From: Panorpa germanica
Lineage: Eukaryota; Arthropoda; Insecta; Mecoptera; Panorpidae
Assembly (NCBI GenBank): GCA_963678705.1
Contig: OY783204.1
Span: 7,447,834 to 7,511,833, forward strand
Direction of reading: 5' to 3'
DNA: 64,000 nt
Shown here one piece after another: positions 1 through 11,779 of the stretch (within the stretch, counting starts at the first letter, position 1; the number at the start of each line of letters is the position of its first letter). Position numbers and translations under genes: made by a program. Below the pieces are notes generated by a model. That model was not told the DNA's origin, made no database searches, and saw nothing but the letters and a program-made list of their open reading frames with translations.

Positions 1-1328
1 ATTACAAATAAATAATATTAAATATTAATATTAATATAGCATATATTAAGTTTTAGGTCTTTGCAATTAAGAAGTGTATAAACTGTGTCTAGACCTACCA
101 GTATGGAAGAATCATTTGTCTGAAATACGTTAAAAAGTAACCTAAAATACCTTTATGATACAATTATATATATCATCATGATGATACAATCATGTCATTA
201 TGCTGAGATTCTTAAAAATAACATAACATGCTCAGGTATTATGCTTTTTAAATAGATTTTTAAACAAATTAATAATATAAATCAAAATACTTTTGATGTT
301 GCAAAACATTATTTTTGTGTTTAATTTTTGTGAAATAACTACTACAAATATTATTACTATTCTATATTATCCTTTTATTAAAAATAAATACAATATATTC
401 TTCATGTTGTTTAAGATGATCATGCAAGTACCATGTAAATTAATGTTATTGTAATTTACAGAGCGAAAAAAGGGCCGTGGCAATAAGAAGTTCAGCAAAT
501 AAGAATAAAATAAATTTATTTATTTTAGTTGATCGTGTATATTTCTAAAATACAACAAAGACACAGTTTACGGGAAATTCATTATCTATTATTCTGATAA
601 ACAATTCAATGAAGCAGATATTAGTGCTGTTCATCACATGTACAAACTGTAAGTGTATTCAGTTTTGCATTCAGTTTATTTTCTTTATTTATTTATTAAG
701 AATGCTTCTTTTAGGAGGGGAATAATAAAGTGCTACTATTTAAATGCTAAACCTGGAATAGTAATGAGATAATAACCGCCAACATCACAGAAGACTACTG
801 TCCTACTATTACAGAAGATGTTATATCCACACCGATTAAGGCATGACATTCTGAAACGACAGTGCGGTAATAGCTATACGTTTATGAAGAAACAACAAAA
901 ATGATAACAACATGAAAAATACAAAGAATACTGTTTACTGGTCAATGAAGAAATAATTTTAATTATGTATATTAAAGTGTACGAAAAATGAAGACGATGT
1001 ATATAAATATATATTTAATATATTTAACAATAATATTTAAATTTAATTATGAAACATTTAAAAATAATTAAAAAACTAGAATTTTAAATATTTTTGATAT
1101 GATATAATAAGTAAATCCTGTAGAATATTTGTTCCAATGAGCAATTTTAAAGTAGTAGATAATATTATAAGATGAAATACAACATTTTCATTTTAAAATA
1201 TTTATTTATTTCATGTACGAGTATGATATCTCAAAAATAGTGACAGTGCTTTTCTAATTTTGTTATGAAAAATTTGAAATGAAATTACGTATTACTTTAT
1301 GAAATTCAAATAATATATATTAAACAGA
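1..1328. other. Gene-free AT-rich stretch
   Basis: I see no credible coding region here. The sequence is AT-rich and full of stops in every frame. It may include the body of a small non-autonomous Helitron whose 3' end lies at 1329-1356, but I could not find a matching 5' TC terminus. It may also include decayed transposon sequence that I do not recognise. Confidence 0.5.
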
Positions 1329-1356
1329 CGTCGCCTTGCGACGGGGTAAAAGCTAG
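1329..1356 (+). mobile_element. Helitron-type 3' terminus
   Basis: A perfect 6-bp stem, CGTCGC-ctt-GCGACG (1329-1343), is followed ten bases later by CTAG (1353-1356) and then a T. This is the standard Helitron 3' end: a subterminal GC-rich hairpin, a CTRR terminus, and insertion before T. No 5' partner or coding sequence was recognised, so this is probably a short non-autonomous copy or a fragment. Confidence 0.45.
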
Positions 1357-1472
1357 TTTAATATTATAAGTATTCAAATATATGAAATATCTTTGCATAT
1401 TAATTTTATAATTTATTTATGAATAAAATTTTAAACCGAAAATTTAAGAAAGACCTTTTTATTCTGAAGTAA

Positions 1473-1511
<39 letters not shown>

Positions 1512-1735
1512 TCAATATATATATAAATACAGTTTACATCGAGTCTCCTTGGTGAGCGCACGTGTTTACAATAAACAAAGCAATAAAATAAATAGTGATC
1601 TTTTTTTTTTTGCAAATTATAATAATTTTTTTTTCGTGATTTATTTTTATTTAAATTATAATTTATATTATTATTAAGTGATATTACAAAGAAGTGAAGT
1701 AACTTCTATTTAATTATCACTGGGTAATTAACAAA

Positions 1736-3104
1736 ATGGACATGGAGACTGAACCTCCCGATAAAGATCCGAACAATAAAAACAACTCTGTGACTAACAA
1801 ATCATTTCCTACAAAAAAAACATCCAGTGATATAACAGAAAACTTAAATAACAATAGTGACAATGTTAAAAAAATATATAATAATTTATACAACACAGAA
1901 ACAAAATATGACTCGTATAAAGTAATGATAGTTAAAAATAATAGTGATGGAAATACATTTTTTAGTTCTCTTAAATTAGCAGAAATAATTTGTAAAATTA
2001 GCAATAAATCTAATATAATAGAAATTAAAAAAGTGGGAAGAAATAGAGTAATCGTTCAATGTGCTAATGCAATACTAGCTAACGAAATTACCAAATCAAC
2101 ATTGCTGAAAAACAATGGATATGAAGCGTTTATCCCATTTTACTGGTGCACAAAAGTAGCTATTATAAAAGGTGTTGATATAGAATATACGGAAGAAACA
2201 ATTTTAAATAATATAGATTGTCCACCTTTTAAAGTAACGAGAGTGCAAAGGCTAAATCGAAAAATAAGAGTTGACGGAGCTATAAAATACTGCTTATGTT
2301 TACATGTGGAGAGTGAGACGAGCATGTGAACCATTTGTACAACAGACGATACAATGTTATAATTGTTTTAAATTTGAACATGCAGCTACAAAATGTAGAG
2401 CAAAAGTAGATGCGGAAGTGAAGATCATTTACGTACTGCATGCACATCTCCTAACCCGACATGCATAAATTGTAAACTTAACCACGAGGCTACAGACAAT
2501 GAATGTCCTGAAAAAAAAAAGACAAATCAAGATAAAAGATCTCATGGCCCAACACAATCTCAGTTTTTATGAAGCAAAATTAGAATTAACAGAAAAAAAT
2601 ACAGACTATTTATACTCAGTAAGAACTCAAAACTCTTTTGAAGCTCTAAACTACAATGAGACTTTTCCCAATATCACAAATAAATACAATAGTATCAACA
2701 TAATACCAACATACAAACCAAACCCTTTAACCAGAAGAACCAATACCAGAGTGAATAAATCAAATACAGGTAACTCATTACAAAGATCTTACAGTCAACC
2801 ACAACCTACGACATCCACTAAAGAACCAATTACAAAAAGAAGAAGAGAAGAAAAGAAACCTAACAATGAAGAAAGTGACACATTCCTGAAGAAAACTAAT
2901 CAAGGAAAAAACAGAAAGCAAATCAACCAAGAGAAACCTGATATTACAATGGAAAACAATGATAATGATACCTGCTATACATCAATATATAATAAAAATA
3001 ATGATGACAAAATTAAAGATACAAACAAAGACCCAAATATTACATCCCAATCTCTTAGAAGCTACAAGAAACAAATATCTAGTGTACAATGGCCAAACTC
3101 GTAA
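1736..3104 (+). pseudogene. NL1 ORF1 (Gag-like RNA-binding protein), frameshifted
   Basis: The ATG at 1736 opens a Lys/Asn-rich N-terminus followed by a region (about 1915-2310) resembling the RRM-like domain of I/jockey ORF1. The frame then breaks near 2310-2330 and again near 2410-2420. Between and after the breaks, other frames encode consecutive CCHC-type knuckles, including CYNCFKFEHAATKC (about 2355-2400) and CINCKLNHEATDNEC (about 2463-2508). The reading then continues to a stop at 3102-3104 through a polar Lys/Asn/Ser-rich tail. The family role is to coat the RNA and deliver the RNP to the nucleus. Two single-base-type indels explain the breaks; I cannot tell real decay from assembly error. 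Confidence 0.75.
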
Positions 3105-3309
3105 GAAAACATCGATATATAAATTAAGTTTATTTTTTTTTTTTTTAATAAAAACTCTATTCACATTACTAAACCTAATCGTTTAATAAATTTACTAAAA
3201 TATTAAATCAACAACAATTATATAAACATATAGAAAAAATAAAATATATAAATAAATCGAAAAACAAGACATCAGATATAAAAATTAATCATTAATTAAA
3301 ACAGTTAAA

Positions 3310-6300
3310 ATGATAAATTTTATTCAATGGAATTGCAGAGGAGTCAGATATATTAAAGAGGAACTACAACATATGTTACAGAAGCATAACATACATATAT
3401 GCATACTATCAGAAACGTTTTTATCAAAAAATCTCAATTTTAACATCAAAGGCTATTTTATTGAAAGAGAAGATAGGATACAGAATACAAACTATAATCC
3501 CCACGGGGGTGTTGCTATCTTGATTCATAAATCTATAAAATATAAACGAGTAATGCTAAATAACCCATTTAATTCGGTCGAAATAGTTGGAATAATTATA
3601 ACAAATAACGAAACTGATGTAATATGTATTTTATCAATCTATGCTAAACCGAATCATAAACTATCTAATTCAAACTGGTCACTGATAAAACAACAAATAG
3701 CTGTTCCTGTTATACTTGCTGGAGATTTTAACGCGACTAATCTTGCTTGGGATATAAACTGTCCAGGTAGTCAGTATGATGGTAACGAATTGTTAGAATT
3801 CATAGAAAACGAAAATCTAAATATCATCAACGATGATAAACCAACTAGAGTAATCAATCTCAGTACAAGGGACAGTATATTGGATCTCACATTGGTATCT
3901 ATGACGTTAACACAACAAATTACTTCATGGCAAGTTCTTGCAGATAGCTTAGGTAGTGATCACTACCCAATTTTTTTCTGTCTGAATGACTATTATAAAG
4001 ACCGTTACAGTACATCAGAATATTTAACGAGGAGAAATTTCCGAAAAGCAGATTGGGAGAAATATAGCCTTGAAATAGAAAGCAGAATTTCAAACCTTAG
4101 CACAAATGGAATCACAAGTAATCCCCAATATGTTGAAAACAAATACAACCAATTTAGAGATGTTATTAATGATTCGGCAGACATACATATTCCATCTATC
4201 AGATTGTATAATATAACTCCTAATAAAATAAAACCGTCTTGGTGGGACACAGAGTGCAATAAAATGATAGCTCAAAGAAAATTAGCACTAACTATTTTTA
4301 ATAAAAACATGACAATGGCGAATTATTTAAATTATAAAAAACATCAAGCTAAAACCAGACGATATTTTAGAGCCAGGAAAAAAATAGAATGGCAGGATAT
4401 CTGCGAGAATTTAAACCCAAACACAACAACCAACATTGTCTGGAATAATATAAGAAAAATTAACAATAAAAGCTATAGTACTAAAAGGATAAGTGATAAT
4501 GAAAATTTAATAGAAGAATTCATTAATAAAAAATTTCCACAGAACAACAATTTAAATATTACTACTACTATAATAACATAAATATAAATGAAGTAAATTT
4601 CGCGTTAAATCATAATAAAAACAGTAGCACAGGATTTGATAGAATAAATTACAAAATGATACAAAACCTACCCGACAATGCAATAAATCATCTTACACAA
4701 ATATATAATCTGTCATTAAACACTGCTGATATACCATTAGACTGGAAAAAACATATCGTTGTTCCTATATTAAAACCAAGAAAATATCCAAACAAAGAAG
4801 AATCATTCAAACCAATTACTTTACTATCATGTATGGGCAAAACTATGGAATCAATCATCAAAAATAGAGTAGAATGGTATCTCGAACATCATAAAAGATT
4901 ACCTGAGTTACAATTTGCTTTTAGAAAAACAAGAAGTACGCAGCATAACTTAAACATATTGAATATCGATATTCAAAGAACATATAGTAAAAATGATTAT
5001 ATGATAGCTGCCTTCATTGACATTGAAGCTGCTTATGACAATGTTAATCTTAAAATATTAAAAGAAAAAGTAGAAAACATAGGTATATCTTCCAAAATAT
5101 CCAACTGGATTATAAACTACTTCCAAAATAGAGAAATAACAGATAGATACAATAATAAGTTAACTGGTCCTATACTATGTAATCACGGAATTCCACAAGG
5201 CTCAATATTATCTCCCTTATTATTCAACATATACACAGAAAACTTAACAACACTATCAGATAACAACACAACAGTACTGATGTATGCAGATGACATGGTT
5301 ATTTATAGTATGGGTCATACGCAAGATATAGCTCAAAACAGATTACAATCAAAATTAAAAAAACTAGATATTTTACTAAAGGAAATCAAATTAAATATAT
5401 CGTCAGAAAAAAGTAAAATAGTTATATTTACAATGCATAGAATAAACTGCAGTCCAAAAATAACCATCAGAAATAAAAATATAACTGTTAGTTCAAATAC
5501 CAAATTTCTGGGTATATTCTTTGATACGAAAAGCACTTGGGCGAAAGAAATTGCACATATTATTAACAAATGTCAAAAAGGCTTAAATTTGATGCGATGT
5601 ATAGCAGGATACAAATGGGGCGCACACCCAACAAACTTAATAAAAATATATAAAGCTATTGTTAGACCGCATATTGACTATTCTAGTACTATGATCTGCA
5701 CCGCAAATAACTCAAGATTAAAAAAAATTGAAATTATACAAAACAATTGTTTAAGAATAATATTAGGTGCGATGGTTTCAACACCAATCCAAATCCTCAA
5801 CTATCAAACTAATATTCCTCCGGTAAATATCAGAATACAACAAATATCAGATAGTTTCTTTTGTAAAAACAGACATAACCCATGCGGCCCCTTAAATACA
5901 AGATTATCTAAACTATATGCTCTTTATAATAAACCATATTGGACAACTCATAAAAAACCGGCACTTTTAACTAGTTTTGATAGATATAATAACTTAAACT
6001 TAGAGGTACATAACACTATACCTTTTTTCAAATTTCCATTAGAAATAAGCATGACAACAATACATACAGAAATAAATTTGTTCAAGAAGAATGAAAGTAA
6101 GGAAATAACTTATCAAAAATATATGGAATATATAACAAAAGATGATATAAACTGGAGAATATGGTTTACCGATGGTTCATTCGAAAAAAACTCTAAAACT
6201 GGAGGAATTGGCATTTTCAATTATAATACAGATCAACAATATAAATACAAACTTAACAATATCACAAATTCTTATAATACAGAAATAACAGCAATTATGA

Positions 6301-7013
6301 AATTACTAGAAATAATACAAAACACTGACAACAAAAATATATTAATCTTCACTGATTCTCGTAGTGTTTGTGTATCTTTAAATAACAATAAATTCAAAAA
6401 CAATAATAATAACAAAATATGTTCAATTAAAGAATATCTTTTAAAAATGGAAAAAAATGATATCAATGTTAAACTTATTTGGATTCCTGGACATGTAGGC
6501 ATAAAAGGGAATGAAATGGCTGACAAACTTGCAAAAGAAGCTTGTGTAGATGGAGAAATAATCGAAATAAATTGGTCAATAAATGATTCCAAAAAAATAA
6601 TTAAAGAAAATTGTATGGCAGAATGGCAGAATATTTATAATGAGAAAAGTCAAAGTACTGGAAAATTTTTTTTTGCAGCGAATCAAAAAATTCCAACAAC
6701 CACATGGTTTAATAAAAATCATTCACGAAGATATATTTCAACAAACTGTCGAATGAAATCTGGGCATTCTAGATGTCCAGCTCATCTATACAAAATAAAT
6801 ATAAAAGACACACCAAATTGTAAATGTGGAGAAGAAGGTTCTTTGGACCATATAATTCTAGGGTGTCATCTTTTAGCATCAAAAATTGATAGACTTTTAA
6901 ATAAATTATATATTACAACACAGTTCCCAGTCAACATGTCCTATTTAATGACAAATGAAGAAACAGCAGAAATAGTAACAAACTTTGTGATAGAAAACAA
7001 TATAGAAGTGTAA
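3310..7013 (+). pseudogene. NL1 ORF2: APE endonuclease - reverse transcriptase - RNase H, one frameshift
   Basis: The frame from 3310 to 4581 encodes an apurinic-type endonuclease (NCRGVRYI, SETFL, GDFNATNLAWD, DSILDLTLV and GSDHYPI) and the linker to RT. A frameshift near 4575 moves the reading to a second frame that stays open to 7013. That frame holds RT (PITLLSCMGKTMES, QFAFRKTRSTQHN, catalytic YADD at about 5284), then RNase H (FTDGS, TDSRS, PGHVGIKGNEMADKLA), then a C-terminal CxCx7Hx4C motif at about 6820-6870. The enzyme nicks target DNA and primes reverse transcription there. All catalytic motifs are visible, so apart from the frameshift the protein looks complete. Confidence 0.85.
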
Positions 7014-7200
7014 TTTAAGTTAGAATATTTTATTTAGTATGTATTTAATTTTAAGTTTAATTTTTTAAAAAGAATCAATTTATGTGTATTTTTTAGAATA
7101 ATTATAATTTATATGTATATTTTTTATATAATTTTACAAATAAAATTCAATGGCAAGTAGGCTGAATAAGCCAAAGCCTAAATAAATAAAAAAATATATA

Positions 7201-8655
7201 TATATATATATAAATATATGAACATGTATTATTATGACACGGCAACACCGCGTCGCTAAATATAAACTAGGCGTGGCTAATTTGAGCGTAAACATCGTAA
7301 TTTTTCCTATAACTGCCACATGTAGGCCCAAAGAAGAAGCAACCGTATGTAAAAGAAACCAGAAACGGTTTCTTTTAGGTGGCCAATAGGGTCAAAATTT
7401 CCATTCGAGAAAGGCAAGAAAAGTGTATATTTGATTTGAACTGTTTGGCTAGCTTAATGCCGGTTTTACACCAGATAGACAGTTGCATTAAACTGCAAGA
7501 AATAGTTGTTTTTTTTTAAAGTTGTATCAATGTTTACACCCACTAGACAGTTTTTACAACTTTTTTAAAATTTATTGTAGTTGTTCGCAACAAAACACAT
7601 TCTCATCTAGAGTCGGTAAAGATCAAAGGAAACACGGTTGTGTTGTTTTCAGGCACCCCGTACATGATCGCAAACGCAAACCCTGAATTTTGATGGTGAA
7701 CAGCATGAGCAGAGATGTGCACACACACTTTTCAAACGTATTTAAATACAGCTATACATACAAATACCTCACAATACGACACAGAAAAATCCCCTATTAT
7801 GCTATTGTTAAAAATTCTATAGAGTCACGAAACATTGCTCGACATTAAAAACTTCGAGTTTTCAATCAGAGTTGCGTGTGAATGGCCTAAGTCTATTTGG
7901 TTTGAATACGCAATTTTAGTTTCTGCATACATTTGCACTTCGATTCGATTCAAGAGAGGGGAAACATGAAATGAATATACTTTTATCTCTTTCTACCCAA
8001 ACAAGCAAATTGACATCGCATTATAACGTAAAATATATGACTCATGCTTTGACATGAGTATATCTCTAAAGTATATTTGTACAGTCTGTGTATTTAATTG
8101 CTTGTGATTTATTTTAATACATTTTTATAAACATATGTTTCAATAAATCTTCGTCCGATTTGCATCTTAATATTATCAAAGCAGTTAATAATATATAAGC
8201 ACGGTTTGTATGCAGATAAAATCTATTCCAAATATGTAGGTGCCATAACTATAATTCTTATTTTCAGATTTGGAGTATTATGAAGCAAAGGACTTATATT
8301 TTATTATTATTTATTTTTAATTTGTTATTGTAATAACTTTTTATTTTTGTCTGATTTATTATTTTATTTTTTTCTCCATTAATATTATTAATTAAATTTA
8401 ATATAAAAAATAAAATAAACTGTTTTATTTATAATAGTCCAAGATCCCAGACCGCCAGACATCACTTATTTTCTGATGAACAAAATGTGTAAGATTAAGT
8501 AGTGTTAGTATGTACAATGAGCGTATGCCTACCTGCTAACTTGACCAGGCGGCCATTTTATATGTATCATGTAATCAAGGTTTATGTCTTACTCACTCTC
8601 ATGCGCACGGATAATGCTCTCTTGCTCCTACTATTCCTCCTATCTGTACAGAAGA
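7201..8655. other. Intergenic stretch without recognised genes
   Basis: A TA microsatellite (about 7195-7215) is followed by moderately AT-rich DNA with no plausible ORF. The phrase 'acac-cagatagacagtt' (about 7470) and 'acacccactagacagtt' (about 7536) form an imperfect local repeat. The last 200 bases end in the target site of the large palindromic element. Confidence 0.5.
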
Positions 8656-8661
8656 CATACT
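8656..8661. repeat. Left 6-bp target-site duplication (CATACT)
   Basis: CATACT lies immediately before the element's first bases AGTAGGTGAG. The same six bases follow the last bases CTCACCTACT at 21811-21816. A perfect 6-bp duplication with an AG...CT element is the signature described for Polinton/Maverick integration. Confidence 0.85.
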
Positions 8662-9702
8662 AGTAGGTGAGGAGAGCAGGTTCTAGGACAGTTTGGAGTG
8701 GGGATGCATTTAGGTCACGATATGCAGAGGGGGCGTGGCTAGACTTGGAAGAATGTAAAAGGGGGTAAGGGTGGGGTAAGGAGTGAGGTGGCGTGGCTAG
8801 ACAATGGGGGGTAATAGTTTTGATAATATGAAAGAGTGAGATAGCGATATTAATTATTACGTGTGTGTTAGTATTGGCGTAATTATTGCATTCTTCGTCA
8901 ATTTCCGGAAGCCAATCGTTTATGTTCGTGTCCTAGATGTCATTACAGCTTTTATCTCTAGGTACATTCTCTACAATACCCAAGGTTATGAGTGAGAAAG
9001 CAATAGTGGTAAAGAGTGAGATACCGATATTAATTCTTATGTTTGATTTGTTATTGGTTATAAGATTATGACAGTGTTAAATTATTTATAACAGTGTATT
9101 TATAGCGCACGTGTTAAAACTGTATGAGAAACTTTAGACACACGCGCATTAGTTCGAATGTAACTTGAACTTAATGTTCTCATGAGAACTTTGTATATAA
9201 ATTATTCTTATGAGAACGTGTTGAATACAAGCGAATATTTTCCAAACGTAGACAAATTTTTTTTGTTATACATTTCATGTTTTAGTTAAATGTAAAGCCG
9301 GATTGGGTATTGTTGTATTAGATTATTTATTTAAGTATACTAAAAGTTATAATATACATACATTATATCATTGATGATTCTCAAAGCATACAGTTATTTT
9401 TTTATGTGTTGTAATAATCATAAAGTCTTATAAGTCAGACAATGGTGTTGTTTTACATATATGAGGTTATAACACCACAGTAACTGTTAAAATAGTAGGA
9501 GGATATTTTATTATACAAATTTATTAGGTAGCGGTTTGATCCATATGTATGAGGCTATATAGGTTGTGGATAATAGTAGAATCACAATTAGCTAAACCAA
9601 AAGCTCTAACTTAAGTTGAAACAAACTTTTTAAAATAAAACTGCTCGAAGGGTCGGGGGCCCCGAGAATTTTATTTATTTTGAATGCGCGGGGATGATAG
9701 AA

Positions 9703-9850
9703 TTAAGAATTGATAGTCTGATGGTAAATATATTATAGTATTAAATAAGTAAAGTGCTACCCTGTTAAATTTTTATTAAGAATTGATAGTCTGATGATAA
9801 ATTAATTATAGTATTAAATAAGTAAAGTGCTACCCTGTTAAATTTTTATA
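9703..9850 (+). repeat. 73-bp tandem duplication inside the terminal repeat
   Basis: Two adjacent copies, beginning TTAAGAATTGATAGTCTGAT at 9703 and 9776, differ by a few bases around 'ggtaaatatatt' versus 'gataaattaatt'. The same pair is present in the right arm (about 20625-20770), so the duplication preceded or was copied during arm duplication. Confidence 0.8.
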
Positions 9851-10052
9851 TTATAATTTATATATAAGTCTAAGAATATGATTGTATTACATTAAGTATT
9901 GTGCTGTTTGTTTATTAAATTGTCTTGTTCTAAGTTAGTTCGTTTTAAATAACTTGTGTTTTTAAATAATTTAGTGGCTATATAGTGCTATTTTAAAAAA
10001 AAAAAAAAAAAATTTTATCAATAATTTCAGTTTGGAAGTGGATAATTATGCG

Positions 10053-10288
10053 GTAAGTAAATTTTGTATAAGATTTTGTATGTTTACAATAAATTTAATA
10101 GTAGTTTTCAAATATTTACAGGTGTCTATAGCAGTTTCAACCTAATCTTGAGTTTTTACCGTTTGAACCCTTTTAGACTTTCATACTTATGAGCAAACAG
10201 TTAGGTAAGTTAATTTTTAATACTTTTTAGATAATTTTAATTTAGTTATAATAATAACAGTTTTAATTTTATATTTGGATACCTTTAG
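10053..10288 (+). other. Two candidate short introns in the leader of the first arm gene
   Basis: Textbook splice pairs flank short AT-rich stretches: GTAAGT at 10053 to TTTACAG ending at 10121 (69 bp), and AG|GTAAGT at 10205 to CCTTTAG ending at 10288 (84 bp). They lie 95-330 bp upstream of the 144-residue ORF, and the same sites occur in the right arm. This implies a host-transcribed, spliced message with a 5' leader. An upstream ATG at 10189 lies in the middle exon and would read across the second junction into the TA microsatellite at about 10330. Confidence 0.4.
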
Positions 10289-10322
10289 GTTTGATTTCTA
10301 AGCCAGTTATATATGTTACTTT

Positions 10323-10363
<41 letters not shown>

Positions 10364-10382
10364 AATTTCTATCTCTGGTATA

Positions 10383-10817
10383 ATGTATATTAGAAGTTAT
10401 AATCCCCGCTTATTATTTGAATTGAATGAAGGAGATAATATTTTTATTTTACCCAAGTTAATAAATATTAATATAAATTTTCAGTCATTTATAGGGTGTT
10501 CTGAATTAGTACTAACTGTATTAATTGATAATGTTGATGTAATTTATTTACATGTACTACATATTGCAAATGAGTTTAGTCTATGTATAGATTTGAAATT
10601 AAATTGTGGATTAGAGTCTCATTTAATGTTGGATTTTAATAGGTTTGATGAGTTTCAATTTTATGACCGATACGTTACACACAAAAGTACTTTTTATAGA
10701 GATTTTAGGAACGGTCTATTTTTTAAGCTTGGAGTATCAGATTCCGGCTACGGAAGTATGAATTCCTTAAAATGGATAATGGTAGACGAAGAATTAGAAG
10801 TTAGTGATAATGAGTAA
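10383..10817 (+). CDS. Hypothetical protein, 144 aa (left arm, first gene)
   Basis: I do not recognise a family. The protein starts MYIRSYNPRLLFELNEGD, is rich in beta-branched and aromatic residues, and has no signal peptide or membrane segment. It ends with an acidic tail (VDEELEVSDNE). Its copy in the right arm (19635-20069) differs at only two residues near the N-terminus, and both are uninterrupted, which argues for a recently functional gene. It is the outermost gene of the arm, downstream of two candidate leader introns, and its stop codon abuts a tRNA-like sequence. A small structural or DNA-binding role in element replication is possible but nothing in the sequence proves it. Confidence 0.6.
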   Translation: MYIRSYNPRLLFELNEGDNIFILPKLINININFQSFIGCSELVLTVLIDNVDVIYLHVLHIANEFSLCIDLKLNCGLESHLMLDFNRFDEFQFYDRYVTHKSTFYRDFRNGLFFKLGVSDSGYGSMNSLKWIMVDEELEVSDNE

Positions 10818-10897
10818 GGTTGATAGCGCAGACTAAAAATCGTTGATACTTGATGCTAGACAACTGTGTTTTCGGGTTCGATTCCTGAACCAGAGCA
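10818..10897 (+). ncRNA. tRNA-like sequence with Pol III A and B boxes (left arm)
   Basis: GGTTCGATTCC at 10875-10885 fits the B-box consensus exactly and sits in a possible T-arm (TCGGG-TTCGATT-CCTGA, five pairs with one G-T). TAGCGCAGA at 10824-10832 matches the first part of an A box. No full cloverleaf with a convincing acceptor or anticodon arm could be folded by eye. It could be a tRNA remnant, a small Pol III transcript, or a captured tRNA. An identical copy sits in the right arm at 19555-19634. Confidence 0.4.
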
Positions 10898-11060
10898 ATA
10901 CCATAAAAAGTGATAATAACTTTGAAAAGTAATGCATTTAAGGTTGGGTTTTGAAATAAGTTTTAATTTTAATAAATATAGTATATAAGCTGTAGATATT
11001 TTATATTTTCTTCAGTTACAAATAAATATTTTAACAAGTTTAACTAAACATTTTATAATA

Positions 11061-11579
11061 ATGGCTTATCGTTACAAACCATATCCAATGTTTAATAAAA
11101 ATAAAAAGTTAAGTTTTGATAGTGATGAATCCGATTCTAAAATAATATGTGAAGCCATTTTGAAAATAGAAAAGGTTAATGGAAATGGCGTTATTATATC
11201 AGAGCAGGATTGGAATACCCTGTTAAATAATAAAAACAACATTTCCAATTATTTTGAAGGAAGTGAATATTTAGATCAGCCTCACATAACCTTATCAAAT
11301 TACACAATACATTTTCAAACTTTCTATGAAAAGCCAACTATGGTTCTTGAAGAAAATATACAATGTCAACAGCAATATTTGAATAAACAAAAACTTAAAT
11401 CATCTTCTGTTTATTTACAGAAAGAATCTTGGGACAACTTGCTTAATATATCTCATTGTATAACAGTGACATTAAAAAATTATAATTTGTGTTCTAAATT
11501 AGTGGATAAATCTTTATATCAAGTTCAAAATAATTTGTTTAATGTGTTAAAGGATACTCAAAGTATATATAAATTATAA
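11061..11579 (+). CDS. Hypothetical protein, 172 aa (left arm, second gene)
   Basis: The family is not identified. There is a Lys/Tyr-rich start (MAYRYKPYPMFNKNKK), a short acidic patch (DSDESDSK), then two units of similar pattern: beta-strand-like residues followed by GVIISEQDWNTLLNNKNNIS and, about 70 residues later, SSVYLQKESWDNLLNISH. The 'strand, then xxW-x-x-L helix' look recalls the PC4/p15 single-stranded-DNA-binding fold, which would suit a replication protein, but this is only a visual resemblance. The right-arm copy (18873-19391) differs at one residue. Spacing to the neighbouring genes is about 200-250 bp. Confidence 0.55.
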   Translation: MAYRYKPYPMFNKNKKLSFDSDESDSKIICEAILKIEKVNGNGVIISEQDWNTLLNNKNNISNYFEGSEYLDQPHITLSNYTIHFQTFYEKPTMVLEENIQCQQQYLNKQKLKSSSVYLQKESWDNLLNISHCITVTLKNYNLCSKLVDKSLYQVQNNLFNVLKDTQSIYKL

Positions 11580-11779
11580 AAATCACAATATTAATTTTTA
11601 TGAGTGTTTTATTAAAAATAATATAAATAACCATATTGATTTAAATAATAATTTTAGCCATATATCATCAAAAATAAACTTGGAACTGTTGGAACAAGAA
11701 ATAAAAATTTTGTGCATAGACTTTTTTAAAATTAAATTATACAATAACGCTCAAGAATATATATATAACTTATCAAAAA

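Larger units (their letters stand above)
1530..7200 (+). mobile_element. I-like non-LTR retrotransposon NL1, nearly full length
   Basis: Two ORFs in LINE order are present: a zinc-knuckle ORF1, then an ORF2 with endonuclease, reverse transcriptase, RNase H and a C-terminal Cys/His motif. RNase H downstream of RT points to the I-type group. The 3' end, about 7185-7200, finishes in a TAAATAAATAAA-like tail that runs into a TA microsatellite. The 5' end is uncertain: a leader probably begins near 1530, just after another TA run, so no target duplication can be read. At least three frameshifts interrupt the ORFs, so this copy is not autonomous, but its overall integrity suggests fairly recent insertion. 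NL2 at 35445-51228 is a diverged relative. Confidence 0.8.

Noticed and set aside
10329-10382. Extending the 144-residue protein upstream through the TA microsatellite
   Set aside because: The microsatellite differs in length between arms, so a coding frame across it would not be conserved.
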